64,000 nt of DNA from Glutamicibacter sp. MNS18 (GTDB lineage: Bacteria > Actinomycetota > Actinomycetes > Actinomycetales > Micrococcaceae). This document shows, piece by piece, positions 43,918 through 52,343 of the stretch. The position numbers and the translations under genes were made by a program. The stretch spans positions 1-64,000 of the forward strand of contig NZ_JAPCHW010000005.1 in assembly GCF_026107515.2 (NCBI RefSeq), in the 5' to 3' direction. The first letter of the stretch is position 1. The number at the start of each line of letters is the position of its first letter. The notes under the pieces were generated by a model. The model was not told the origin of the DNA and searched no databases. It saw only the letters and a program-made list of their open reading frames with translations.

Positions 43918-46005
43918 ATGCGTGGTAAGTCAAAGAAAAACACCGCTCCCGTGGTGGACACCGATGTGGATCTCGAGGAAATCGACGAATTCGCGGTAGC
44001 CGCCGCCGGAGACACCTGGGAAGAAGCCCCGGTGCGTAAGGCCCAGCACTTCTGGCCATCGGCCAAGCGCCTGGTCGGGCTGCTCTCGCCCTACAAACTG
44101 GGCATGATCCTCGTCTTCGCCATGATCGGCATCTACGTGGTGCTCTCGGTGATCGCCCCGCGGGTGCTGGGCCGTGCCATGGACGTGATCTTCGCCGGCC
44201 TGATCGGGCGCAACCTGCCCGAGGGAACCCCTGCGGAACTGTTGATCGAGCAGTTGCGGGCCTCGGGCCAGGATACGCAGGCCGATATGCTCTCGCGCAT
44301 CGATTTCGTGCCCGGTCAGGGAATCGACTTCACCCAGCTCTCGCGCTACATCCTGATCGTGCTGTCCATGTACTTCGTGGCCTCGATCTTCATGTGGCTT
44401 TCGGGCTGGCTGCTGAACAAGCTGGTCATGCGCGTGGTGCACAAGCTGCGCAAGGACGTCGAGGACAAGATCAACGCGCTGCCGTTGAACTACTTCGATA
44501 CCCGTCAGCGAGGAGACATCCTCTCCCGCGTCACCAACGACGTGGACAACATCCAAAATGCGCTGCAGCAGGCCCTGAGCCAGCTGGTGCAGTCGGCGTT
44601 GAGCGTGATCGGCATCGTCATCATGATGTTCGTGGTCTCCTGGCAGCTGGCACTGATCGCGCTGGTGGCCCTGCCGCTGTCCGCGGTGGCCGCAGGCATC
44701 ATCGGAACCCGGGCGCAGAAGATGTTCACCGCCCAGTGGAAGAACACCGGCGCGCTGAACGGGCAGATCGAGGAATCCTTCTCCGGCCACGACCTGATGA
44801 AGGTCTTCGGCCGCGAGGACGACATGGTCGAACGTTTCACCCAGCGCAACGACGAACTCTACAAGGCCAGCTTCGGCGCCCAGTTCGTCTCGGGCATGAT
44901 CATGCCGGTCATGAACTTCATTTCCTACCTGTCCTATGTGGGCATCGCGGTAGTCGGCGGCCTGCGGGTGGCCTCCGGTGGCATGACCCTGGGAGACGCC
45001 ACGGCGTTCATCCAGTACTCGCGCGAGTTCACCCAGCCACTGGCGCAGATGGCCGGCCTGGCGAATATGCTGCAGTCCGGTGTGGCCTCGGCCGAACGCA
45101 CCTTTGAGCTGCTGGATGCCGAGGAGCAGGATCCGGAAGATGCCCGCCAGCAGCTGCCCGAGCGCACCGACGGGCATGTGTCCTTCGAGAACGTGAGCTT
45201 CTCCTACACCCCGGACAAGCCGCTGATCGAGAACCTGTCCTTCGACGCGGACCCGGGACACACCGTGGCCATTGTCGGGCCTACCGGCGCGGGCAAGACC
45301 ACGCTGGTGAACCTGGTGATGCGTTTCTACGAGCTGAACTCCGGACGGATCATGCTGGACAATGTGGATATCACCCATCTGTCCCGCGCCGATCTGCGCT
45401 CCAAGGTCGGCATGGTGTTGCAGGATGCCTGGCTGTTCGGTGGGACCATCATGGAGAACATCCGTTATGGTCGTCTGGATGCCACGGACGAGGAGGTCAT
45501 CGAGGCCGCCAAGGCGACCTTCGTGGACCGCTTCGTGCGGGCCCTGCCCGAGGGCTACGACACGATCATCGACGAGGAGGGCACCAACGTCTCGGCCGGT
45601 GAAAAGCAGTTGATCACCATCGCCCGGGCGTTCGTGGCCAATCCGTCGCTGCTGATCCTGGATGAGGCCACCAGCTCGGTGGATACCCGTACCGAACTGC
45701 TGGTGCAGCACGCCATGGCGGCGCTGCGCACCGACCGTACCAGCTTCGTGATCGCCCACCGGCTGTCCACCATCCGTGATGCCGATACCATCCTGGTGAT
45801 GGAATCCGGGCGGATCGTGGAACAGGGCAATCACGAGCAGTTGTTGGCCCGCCAAGGTGCCTACTTCCGGCTGTACCAGTCGCAGTTCTCCGGTCCGGCC
45901 GAGGATGTGGATGCCAATCCGGATACCTCCGCGGTACCGGCTGCGACCGGAGGGATCCCGGTGGCGGAGATCCCGGGTCCGGATGCCGAGGCATCAACCG
46001 AATAG
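43918..46005 (+). CDS. Heterodimeric ABC exporter, catalytic subunit
   Basis: A 695-residue half-transporter with a 50-residue charged N-terminal tail, six membrane helices (with a long insert of about 50 residues between helices 1 and 2) and an ATPase with Walker A GPTGAGKTT and Walker B LLILDEATSSVD with catalytic Glu. Its signature is NVSAGEKQ, where Ala replaces a Gly, as expected opposite the degenerate site of the partner at 42184. Together they form one active and one inactive ATP site. GGAGG lies 9 bases before ATG, within the previous gene. Confidence 0.93.
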   Translation: MRGKSKKNTAPVVDTDVDLEEIDEFAVAAAGDTWEEAPVRKAQHFWPSAKRLVGLLSPYKLGMILVFAMIGIYVVLSVIAPRVLGRAMDVIFAGLIGRNLPEGTPAELLIEQLRASGQDTQADMLSRIDFVPGQGIDFTQLSRYILIVLSMYFVASIFMWLSGWLLNKLVMRVVHKLRKDVEDKINALPLNYFDTRQRGDILSRVTNDVDNIQNALQQALSQLVQSALSVIGIVIMMFVVSWQLALIALVALPLSAVAAGIIGTRAQKMFTAQWKNTGALNGQIEESFSGHDLMKVFGREDDMVERFTQRNDELYKASFGAQFVSGMIMPVMNFISYLSYVGIAVVGGLRVASGGMTLGDATAFIQYSREFTQPLAQMAGLANMLQSGVASAERTFELLDAEEQDPEDARQQLPERTDGHVSFENVSFSYTPDKPLIENLSFDADPGHTVAIVGPTGAGKTTLVNLVMRFYELNSGRIMLDNVDITHLSRADLRSKVGMVLQDAWLFGGTIMENIRYGRLDATDEEVIEAAKATFVDRFVRALPEGYDTIIDEEGTNVSAGEKQLITIARAFVANPSLLILDEATSSVDTRTELLVQHAMAALRTDRTSFVIAHRLSTIRDADTILVMESGRIVEQGNHEQLLARQGAYFRLYQSQFSGPAEDVDANPDTSAVPAATGGIPVAEIPGPDAEASTE

Positions 46006-46024
46006 TTCCGGATATAACGACAAT

Positions 46025-46068
46025 GCCGTGGTCGGTGGGAAGCACTCCCAGGCCACGGCTTTGTTGTT
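46025..46068 (+). terminator. Intrinsic terminator after the ABC exporter
   Basis: An outer stem GCCGTGG (46025-46031) with CCACGGC (46053-46059) encloses an inner stem TGGGA (46036-46040) with TCCCA (46046-46050). The T-rich tail TTTGTTGTT follows. It lies 20 bp after the stop. Confidence 0.85.
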
Positions 46069-46181
46069 CACGGGCCCATAATTCAGGGGTACTGTACTCG
46101 CCTAAACGGAGCAACCGAATCGTGCCTTATAGGTGTCAGCCGCAATTAGTTTCATCTCGTTGCGCACTAGACGTAGCCGTA

Positions 46182-47402
46182 TTATCGAGCTTTTCGACCC
46201 GAGTTCCGTTTCTCCGGCACCTCAAGAGTTGGCATTGCGCGAAGTATGAACTTGTCAAAGTGCGGGACGGTAAACGCGGCATACCCATGCTCAGGGGTAT
46301 AGAGCAAGCCCATATTGATTAGTTCGGCGCGTGTAGGAGCGAGATTCTCAGATGTTCTCCCCATTTGAGCGGCCACGTCGCTAGCCTTCTGTGGCTGGGG
46401 ACCTAAACCTCCCATCGCCCTCAAATAGGCGCTTTGCAATGGAGTTGCCCGGTCAAGACGCACTCTGAAGAAAGAAGCATCTAATTTCGCGACGTACGCA
46501 GGTTCGGCCTCTTGTACAACCTGCTTCGTCACTGGTGAGGTTTCCGCAACTGACCAAATCGCTGAACCTAGTTCTTGAATGAAATACGGGTAACCGCCCG
46601 TGATTTCTTCGGCAAGGGCCAGAGCCTCAGGCGTAAACTCGACGTTCTCCTCGCTCGCGGGACGACTAATGGCTGTCTGTGCGTCCTGAGAGTTCAAGAC
46701 ACCGATTTGAGGGAACTTGAATAGGCGTTCGGCGTAAGACTTGGCATCCCCTGCCAGCTCAGCAATCTGAGGCAACCCCGCTCCCACCAAAGTTACGGGG
46801 AGGGTGCGTTGAACAGTTTTGTGTATCGCTGTTATCAAGGCTTCCAGCTGAGGGCGTTGTAGGAACTGGATCTCGTCGATTAGGAAAACTATGCCCCGGT
46901 CACGGGTACTTGCGGCTTCCCCGATAGCCAAGACCAATTCGGTCAAGTCCATGGATAGAACATGAGAATCGGCTGAGCCATCAGCTGCTTCTACATCGAG
47001 ACTGGCTGATACGCTCCCTGAGGGATCAAACGTAAAACTGAATGATTTCAATACGCTTGCGGCTCTTCGCAAGCGATCGTCCCAGCGGGCTTTCGGGGAC
47101 AATTCGAATAGTGCTGAACGAATCTTAAAGAACAGGTCGCGTCGAAATGCGTCTTCTTCATGTTTGGAAGCCTCGATTTCAACGGTAACCCAGTTAGCTG
47201 CTAGGGCTTTAGAACGGAATTGGCCCAGCAGTACCGTCTTCCCGACTCCGCGAAGGCCTGTGATGATCATCGACTGTTCGGTTCGGCCTCTAACGAGTCG
47301 AGCCAATAGTAAGTCGAAATTCGCCAGCTGATCATCTCTTCCAACGACAATTGGTGGTTTCGCTCCAGCATTCGGAGTATAAGGGTTCAGAAGTGGGTCC
47401 AT
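46182..47402 (-). CDS. AAA-family ATPase with C-terminal winged-helix-like region
   Basis: A 406-residue ATPase: Walker A TGLRGVGKTVLL (about 49-60), Walker B GIVFLIDEIQFL, a sensor-type segment TLVGAGLPQIAEL, and a C-terminal region (about 330-395) ending in a winged-helix-like KASDVAAQMGRTSENLAPT. It resembles the archaeal-type/AAA_16 ATPases that occur singly or with mobile DNA; I cannot assign a function. Base composition is clearly lower in GC than the flanking operons, and AT-rich DNA precedes its start, which suggests acquisition by transfer. Confidence 0.75.
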   Translation of the reverse strand: MDPLLNPYTPNAGAKPPIVVGRDDQLANFDLLLARLVRGRTEQSMIITGLRGVGKTVLLGQFRSKALAANWVTVEIEASKHEEDAFRRDLFFKIRSALFELSPKARWDDRLRRAASVLKSFSFTFDPSGSVSASLDVEAADGSADSHVLSMDLTELVLAIGEAASTRDRGIVFLIDEIQFLQRPQLEALITAIHKTVQRTLPVTLVGAGLPQIAELAGDAKSYAERLFKFPQIGVLNSQDAQTAISRPASEENVEFTPEALALAEEITGGYPYFIQELGSAIWSVAETSPVTKQVVQEAEPAYVAKLDASFFRVRLDRATPLQSAYLRAMGGLGPQPQKASDVAAQMGRTSENLAPTRAELINMGLLYTPEHGYAAFTVPHFDKFILRAMPTLEVPEKRNSGRKAR

Positions 47403-47418
47403 GACTTCAGTTTATAAT

Positions 47419-47459
47419 TCTTAGGCTACTTTATCTAGAACAAATAAACCTACCTAAGA
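47419..47459. promoter_or_regulatory. AT-rich inverted repeat upstream of the AAA ATPase
   Basis: TCTTAGG (47419-47425) and CCTAAGA (47453-47459) are exact complements separated by 27 bp of AT-rich sequence directly upstream of the ATPase start at 47402. Probably part of its promoter or operator. Confidence 0.4.
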
Positions 47460-47474
47460 TTCATAAGGATGCGC

Positions 47475-47566
47475 GAAAACCGTGGTTAGCGGGGATCGGA
47501 CTTTCGGTCATGACTATCTGATTGGCAAGTTGAAGGCTGCCCATGAAGCACGAAGACCGTGGATAG
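47475..47566. repeat. Imperfect 16-bp direct repeat at the hipA breakpoint
   Basis: CGAAAACCGTGGTTAG (47475-47490) and CGAAGACCGTGGATAG (47551-47566) match at 14 of 16 positions. The second copy ends at the stop codons that cut off the hipA reading frame, so it may mark a deletion or insertion junction. Confidence 0.5.
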
Positions 47567-47569
47567 TAA

Positions 47570-48514
47570 GGACTACGTAGTTCTACTTGGGGCCTGCTAT
47601 GTGTAATTGGTGGTGACCTGCCTGGGGGCGTGGTCTTGCACCCGGATGAGGACGGCTCCGCGCAACGCGTTCCGTACCTGATGCGTGTGCGAAATGACGA
47701 TATTGCCGACCGGATTCGCGAGATTCGACATGGTGGAACCGGATACACGCGCACCGGGATGATTCCACGTTTTTCGTTGGCCGGAACGCAATCCAAGTTC
47801 GCCTTGGCCAGGCATGGTGAGAGGCTGTTCTGGTCGGATTCGGTGACCCCGTCAACTCATATCCTGAAGCCCGAAAGCCTGGCGCATACCGGTTTGGAAC
47901 AGATCGAGGCAGCTACCCTGGATCTGGCCCGGCGGGCCGGGGTGCGGGCAGCCGTAGCCCGGCAGGAGACCTTTGCCGGTGATTCATGCTTTGTTATCGA
48001 GCGTTTCGACCGCCTACCAGGACCGGACGGTCTGGTGGCCCGATTGCATGCCGAGGATATGACCCAGGCCCTCGGGCGCCCGGCCTGTGAGAAATACTCG
48101 ATCCATGCCCAAGGCATCGTTGCCCTGCTCAGGAAGCAGCCGCAGCCGGAGAAGCTGCTCGAGGCGTTCCTGAAACTATTCGCTTTCAACGTCCTGATCG
48201 GCAATTCGGACGCCCACGCCGAGAACTATTCGGTGCTCCATACGGCCACTCGAATCGAGATCAGCCCGCTCTACGATGCCATTCCCATGGGCATGTTCCC
48301 CGAATACGACCAGTCGTTGTCAATGCCGGTGGGCCGGGCCGGCCAAGCAAAGCATGTGGGGGCGGAATCCTGGGACAGCGAGGCCCGAAACTGCAGAGTG
48401 GACCCCGCCTTGCTACGTGGGTTGGTGGCATCGGTTGCCCGGGGGATTCTTGAGCACCTGGATGACACCCTGGGTGCCGTACCGCATCCGAGGGCGACCG
48501 GCCGGGCTCTGTGA
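47570..48514 (+). pseudogene. 5'-truncated hipA-family kinase gene
   Basis: The frame from 47570 encodes about 314 residues of a HipA-like Ser/Thr kinase. Visible motifs are WGLLCVIGGDLPGGVVLHP, RFSLAGTQSKFALAR, THILKPES, CFVIERFDR, HAEDMTQALG, catalytic-type NVLIGNSDAHAENYS and ISPLYDAIP. The family is normally about 400-440 residues; the N-terminal Couple_hipA domain is missing, and the frame is blocked by TAG and TAA at 47564-47569. Homology begins upstream of the first usable start (GTG 47630), which also favours a broken gene. No hipB-like antitoxin is adjacent. A shortened active kinase cannot be excluded. Confidence 0.72.
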
Positions 48515-48576
48515 CTCGATTCGTGGGAAGGCCGAACGCCAGCTGCTGCCCTGAACGGTACGCCACCAGGCGGACG

Positions 48577-49614
48577 CTACCCGATGAGGTGGAACGGGCC
48601 TTCGGCGTGAACCAGCACTTCCTGGCCGGGTTGGTGGATCCGGTTGGTGCGGCACAGCAGGGTCGGGGCCGGAGAACCGTTCGATCCGGCCAGCTGCACC
48701 CGGGTGAGCTGGTCGTGGCCGAAGTACTGTTGGGTGATCACCGTGGCCGGATGCCCCGTGCCGTCACCGGTTTCCAGCTGGAGTTGCTCGGGACGGACCA
48801 TGACCTGCACCGGCCCGTCAGTAGCCCGGGAGTCGGCTACCGGTAGCAAGCCCAACCGGGTCTGCACCAGCTGCCCGCTTTGGGAGCCGTCAAGGAAATT
48901 GGCCTCGCCAACGAACTCGGCCACCCAGCGGTCGCGCGGTGCGGTATAGATCTGGTGGGGTGTCCCGCTCTGGACAAGCCGTCCTTCATGGAGGATGGCC
49001 ACATGATCCCCCAACGACAGCGCCTCGGCCTGGTCGTGGGTGATCAGGATGGCGGCCACCGAGCTGCGGGACAGCACCTCGCTGACCTCCTCGCGCACCT
49101 GCTGGCGCAGTGCGGCATCCAGCGCGCTGAACGGCTCATCCAACAGCACCAGGTCGGGGTGCGGGGCCAGCGCCCGGGCCAACGCCACGCGCTGCTGCTG
49201 GCCGCCGGACAGCTGGTGCGGCATCCGGTCGGCCAACGCCTCCAACCGCACCAGGGCCAGCAGTTCGCGGACCCGTGGGTGGGCCGCGGCGGCCTTGCGG
49301 GTCCGCGGCCCGCGGATGCCGTACGCGATGTTCGCGGCCACCGACAGGTGGGGGAACAGGGCGCCATCCTGCGGGACCAGCCCGATACGCCGGGCCTCGG
49401 GGCGCAGGCCGGTGATGTCCCGGCCGTTGAGCCGGATGTTTCCGGCATCGGCCCGGTGCAGCCCGGCTATCACCCGCAACAGCGTGGTCTTGCCGCTGCC
49501 CGACGGGCCGAGCACGGCCAGCAGTTCGCCGGGGGCCACCGTCAACGAGATGTCCTGAAGTACCGGCTGGCCGGGGATGTGGCTGGCCGTGATTGCGTGT
49601 AGCTGCATACTCAT
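48577..49614 (-). CDS. fbpC: Iron(III) ABC transporter ATP-binding protein
   Basis: A 345-residue ATPase: Walker A GPSGSGKTT, Q-loop VPQDGALFPHLSV, signature HQLSGGQQQRVALARAL, Walker B LVLLDEPFSALD, H-loop ITHDQAEA, and a C-terminal TOBE-like domain with VRPEQLQLE. The motif set fits the FbpC/PotA class. The start ATG overlaps the permease stop as ATGA, making it the third gene of fbpABC. It energises ferric iron uptake. Confidence 0.92.
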   Translation of the reverse strand: MSMQLHAITASHIPGQPVLQDISLTVAPGELLAVLGPSGSGKTTLLRVIAGLHRADAGNIRLNGRDITGLRPEARRIGLVPQDGALFPHLSVAANIAYGIRGPRTRKAAAAHPRVRELLALVRLEALADRMPHQLSGGQQQRVALARALAPHPDLVLLDEPFSALDAALRQQVREEVSEVLSRSSVAAILITHDQAEALSLGDHVAILHEGRLVQSGTPHQIYTAPRDRWVAEFVGEANFLDGSQSGQLVQTRLGLLPVADSRATDGPVQVMVRPEQLQLETGDGTGHPATVITQQYFGHDQLTRVQLAGSNGSPAPTLLCRTNRIHQPGQEVLVHAEGPFHLIG

Positions 49615-51161
49615 TCCGTTTTAACACTCCTACTGAGCCACCAGGCCGGGAGCAACCCGACGAGGATCAACAGGATACCAATGGGGGCGGCGGCACCGTA
49701 GGCTCCCAGCGTGGTCTTGCCCCACAACTCGGTGGCCAGCGTGGAGACACCGATCGGCCGCAACATCAAGGTGGCGGGCAGTTCCTTGAAGACCGAGACC
49801 AGGACCAGCAGCCAGCCGGAGGCGATCCCCGGCCAGGCCCCGCGCAGGGTGACCGAGACCCAGGTGGAGAACGCCGAACGGCCCAGGGTGCGGGAGACAT
49901 CCTCGGTCTGCACCGGGATGAGGTCGAAGGCGCTGCGCGAGGAACCGATGGACTTGGGCACGAACAGCACGACATAACAGGCCAGCAGCACCGCGGTGCT
50001 CTGGTAGGCGCCGGGACCGAGCAGCAGGGCCAGACTGACCAGGGCCAAGGCCACCACCACCCCGGGCAGGGCGTCGCCCAGGAAAGAGAGCGACTCGAGC
50101 AGGTTCACCACCCTGCTGCGGTAGCGCGAGGCCAGGTAAGCGATGGGCAGGGCCACTGCCACAGTGATGCTGGCGGCTACCGCGCCGAGTGCCAGGGTGC
50201 TGGCGGTCGCCTCGAGCAGCCGGGCCCAATCGGCCGCGTAGCGTACCGAATCGGCCATCCGCAGCAGCAAAGCCAGCACCGGGAACCCGATGGCGGCAAA
50301 AGCCACTGCGCCCAGGGCCAGCTGGACCACGATCGCCGTGAAGCTCGGAAGCCGGCGGGTCCCGTAGCTGCCGGTGCGTGCCGAGCGGGCCGGGTTGCCG
50401 GTGCGATGGCGCAAGGCCCGCTCACCGCTGACGCACGCCAGGGCCACCGCCGCCAAGAGCAGGGCCAGGGACGCGGCGGCGGTGCGGTTCAACCCGCCGG
50501 TGAACAGACCGTATACCCCGGTGGTCAGGGTCTCGAAGCGCAGCATGGCCGGGGCGCCGAAGTCCGAGAGCGTATAGAGCACCACCAGCAGTGTCCCGGC
50601 CAGTGCGGCCGGCAGGATCTGCGGCAGGGTCACCGTGATGAGGGTATGGATCGGTCCGCGTCCCAGAGTCCGTGCCACATCCACCAGCGATTTGTCGGCC
50701 AGCACCAGTGCACCCAGGGTCGGGATCGTCACCAGTGGAACGGTGGTCAGGATCATCACCGCGCACAGCGGCCAGAAGCCGTGGATTCCGGGCCAGGTGG
50801 CCAGCCAGGCGAAGGCGGCCACATAGGAGGGAACCGCCAACGGCAGGCAGGCCAGGATCCACCACAGGCGGCGGGCCGGCAGCCGGTACTGCACGATCAC
50901 CCACGCGGTGAGCACCCCCAGGATGAAGCAACCTGCGGCTACCACCGAGCACAACGCCAGCGTATTGCCCAGCAGGTGCAGGGTCCGGGGACGCAGCAAG
51001 GTGGTGGTGAACGCCTCGAATCCGGTTCCCGAGGCCCGGAGGACCAGCTGGATCAGCGGCAGGACGGTGGCCAGTGCCACCAGGGCGGCTAGTGACAACA
51101 GCACCGTAGGGGGACGTCGTCTGGACGTCCCCCTACGGTGCCGGCTGATGGTGGTGCTCAG
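49611..51161 (-). CDS. fbpB: Iron(III) ABC transporter permease, probable CTG start
   Basis: A double-length permease with about 12 membrane helices and two binding-protein-dependent transport domains. The first standard start is GTG 51104, but coding character continues upstream: the in-frame residues SRRRPPTVLLSLAAL form the basic stretch plus helix 1 usual for FbpB. The best start is CTG 51161, which overlaps the fbpA TGA as CTGA, with AGGTGGGG a few bases before it; this gives 516 residues beginning STTISRHRRG after the start. A perfect 18-bp hairpin lies within these first codons. From GTG 51104 the protein would have 497 residues and no charged N-terminus. Confidence 0.88.
   Translation of the reverse strand: MSTTISRHRRGTSRRRPPTVLLSLAALVALATVLPLIQLVLRASGTGFEAFTTTLLRPRTLHLLGNTLALCSVVAAGCFILGVLTAWVIVQYRLPARRLWWILACLPLAVPSYVAAFAWLATWPGIHGFWPLCAVMILTTVPLVTIPTLGALVLADKSLVDVARTLGRGPIHTLITVTLPQILPAALAGTLLVVLYTLSDFGAPAMLRFETLTTGVYGLFTGGLNRTAAASLALLLAAVALACVSGERALRHRTGNPARSARTGSYGTRRLPSFTAIVVQLALGAVAFAAIGFPVLALLLRMADSVRYAADWARLLEATASTLALGAVAASITVAVALPIAYLASRYRSRVVNLLESLSFLGDALPGVVVALALVSLALLLGPGAYQSTAVLLACYVVLFVPKSIGSSRSAFDLIPVQTEDVSRTLGRSAFSTWVSVTLRGAWPGIASGWLLVLVSVFKELPATLMLRPIGVSTLATELWGKTTLGAYGAAAPIGILLILVGLLPAWWLSRSVKTE
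51101..51141. promoter_or_regulatory. 18-bp hairpin at the fbpA-fbpB junction
   Basis: GCACCGTAGGGGGACGTC (51101-51118) pairs exactly with 51124-51141 around a 5-nt loop. It begins 17 bp after the fbpA stop and lies within the N-terminal codons of fbpB as read from the CTG start; the alternative GTG 51104 would be buried in the stem. It may protect fbpA mRNA or attenuate fbpBC. Confidence 0.8.
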
Positions 51162-52210
51162 AGCAGCCCCACCTCGGTGATCAGCTCAACGGTCTGCTCC
51201 AGCGAGGACAGGTCCGACAGGTTGATATCGGGTCCGCCCAGCTCGGACAGCGGCGGAACCCCGGCGGGGCCGGGCATTCCGTCAACCAGCGAGTATTCGG
51301 CGGTCTGCTCCACGAAGAAGGTCTGCGCATGCTCCGAGAGCATGAACTTCACGAACTCCATGGCCTCGGGGCTCTCGGCAGCGTTCTGCAGGATCCCCAC
51401 CCCGGTGACGTTGACCAGTGCCGAGACCGAGCCGGGATCCCCGAACTTCAGCTGTGCGCGCAGGGTGGTCGGGTCCTGTTCCGAACGGGCCCAGTAGTAG
51501 TGGTTGATCAGCCCCAGGCCGATGGCACCGTTGTTCACGGCTTCCAGGATCTCGCCGTTGCGGGCAAAGGCCTGGGCGTCGTTGGCCTTCAGCCCTTCCA
51601 GCCATTCGCGGGCCCGTTCCTCGCCTTCCTCGACGCGCAGTGCGGTCACGAAGGACTGGAAGGAGGCGTTGCTGGGCGCGAACCCGATCTGTCCGCGGTA
51701 CTGCTCATCCAGCAGGTCGAAGACATCTCCCGGGACCTGGTCCTGGGAGTAGGTTTCGCTGTCGAAGGCGATGACCCGGGCCCGGCCGGTCAGACCCACC
51801 CACGAGCCATCGGCCGAGGTGTAGTCCTCGGCTACCAGCGAGGTGACGTCCTCGGGCAGGGTGCTGAACAGGTCCTCGGCGCTTACCGCGCCCAGGGCAC
51901 CGGCGTCCTGGGCGAGGAAGACCTGGGCCGGGGTGCGGCTGCCCTCTTCCAGCAGCTGGGCGGCCAGCTCGGTGGTGCCCGAGTAGCGCACCCGCACCTC
52001 GATGCCGCTGGCTTCCTCGAACTGCTCGATGAGCGGGTCCACCAGTTCGGCGTCCCGGCCCGAGTAGACCACCAGGCTTCCGGTCCCGGTGCCGTTATCG
52101 GTGTCGGCTTCACCGGAAGTACCCGGCGATCCGGAGCAGGCGCTCAGCAGCAGGGTGGCGGCCAGCAGCGATCCGGTCAGGGTGAGGGACTTCTTGCGTT
52201 GAGGTGGCAT
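51158..52210 (-). CDS. fbpA: Iron(III) ABC transporter substrate-binding lipoprotein
   Basis: A 350-residue binding protein with a lipoprotein signal: MPPQRKKS, hydrophobic core, lipobox LSAC with Cys about residue 25, then a Gly/Thr/Asp linker. The mature part begins SLVVYSGRDAELVDPLIEQF and has the paired Tyr of ferric-binding proteins in LINHYYWARS. It captures Fe3+ outside the membrane. It is the first gene of fbpABC and has an IdeR/DtxR-like box about 43 bp upstream. Confidence 0.93.
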   Translation of the reverse strand: MPPQRKKSLTLTGSLLAATLLLSACSGSPGTSGEADTDNGTGTGSLVVYSGRDAELVDPLIEQFEEASGIEVRVRYSGTTELAAQLLEEGSRTPAQVFLAQDAGALGAVSAEDLFSTLPEDVTSLVAEDYTSADGSWVGLTGRARVIAFDSETYSQDQVPGDVFDLLDEQYRGQIGFAPSNASFQSFVTALRVEEGEERAREWLEGLKANDAQAFARNGEILEAVNNGAIGLGLINHYYWARSEQDPTTLRAQLKFGDPGSVSALVNVTGVGILQNAAESPEAMEFVKFMLSEHAQTFFVEQTAEYSLVDGMPGPAGVPPLSELGGPDINLSDLSSLEQTVELITEVGLL

Positions 52211-52252
52211 TGAATTCTTTCTGGGCGTGCGCGAGTGATGGATTGTGTCGAC

Positions 52253-52271
52253 TTAGATAAGGCTATCCTTG
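52253..52271. promoter_or_regulatory. IdeR/DtxR-type iron box
   Basis: TTAGATAAGGCTATCCTTG matches 14 of 19 positions of the IdeR/DtxR consensus (TTAGGTTAGGCTAACCTAA), with a symmetric AAGG-CTAT-CCTT core. It lies 43 bp upstream of fbpA and 73 bp upstream of the divergent response regulator, so iron may control both. Confidence 0.82.
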
Positions 52272-52343
52272 GCCTGAAGGGGGGTGAATCCCTAGAATTG
52301 GGGAAATGTTCAGTATCGCCACGAAACGAACGGACCGTTACAG

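Noticed and set aside
43930-45855. A 641-codon minus-strand open frame antisense to the ABC exporter
   Set aside because: It mirrors the codon pattern of the exporter gene, is rich in His, Gln and Asp from antisense GC bias, and has no recognisable motif.
49593-51092. A 499-codon plus-strand open frame antisense to fbpB
   Set aside because: Low-complexity Gly/Gln/Arg composition typical of antisense frames in high-GC DNA; the opposite strand encodes a clear permease.
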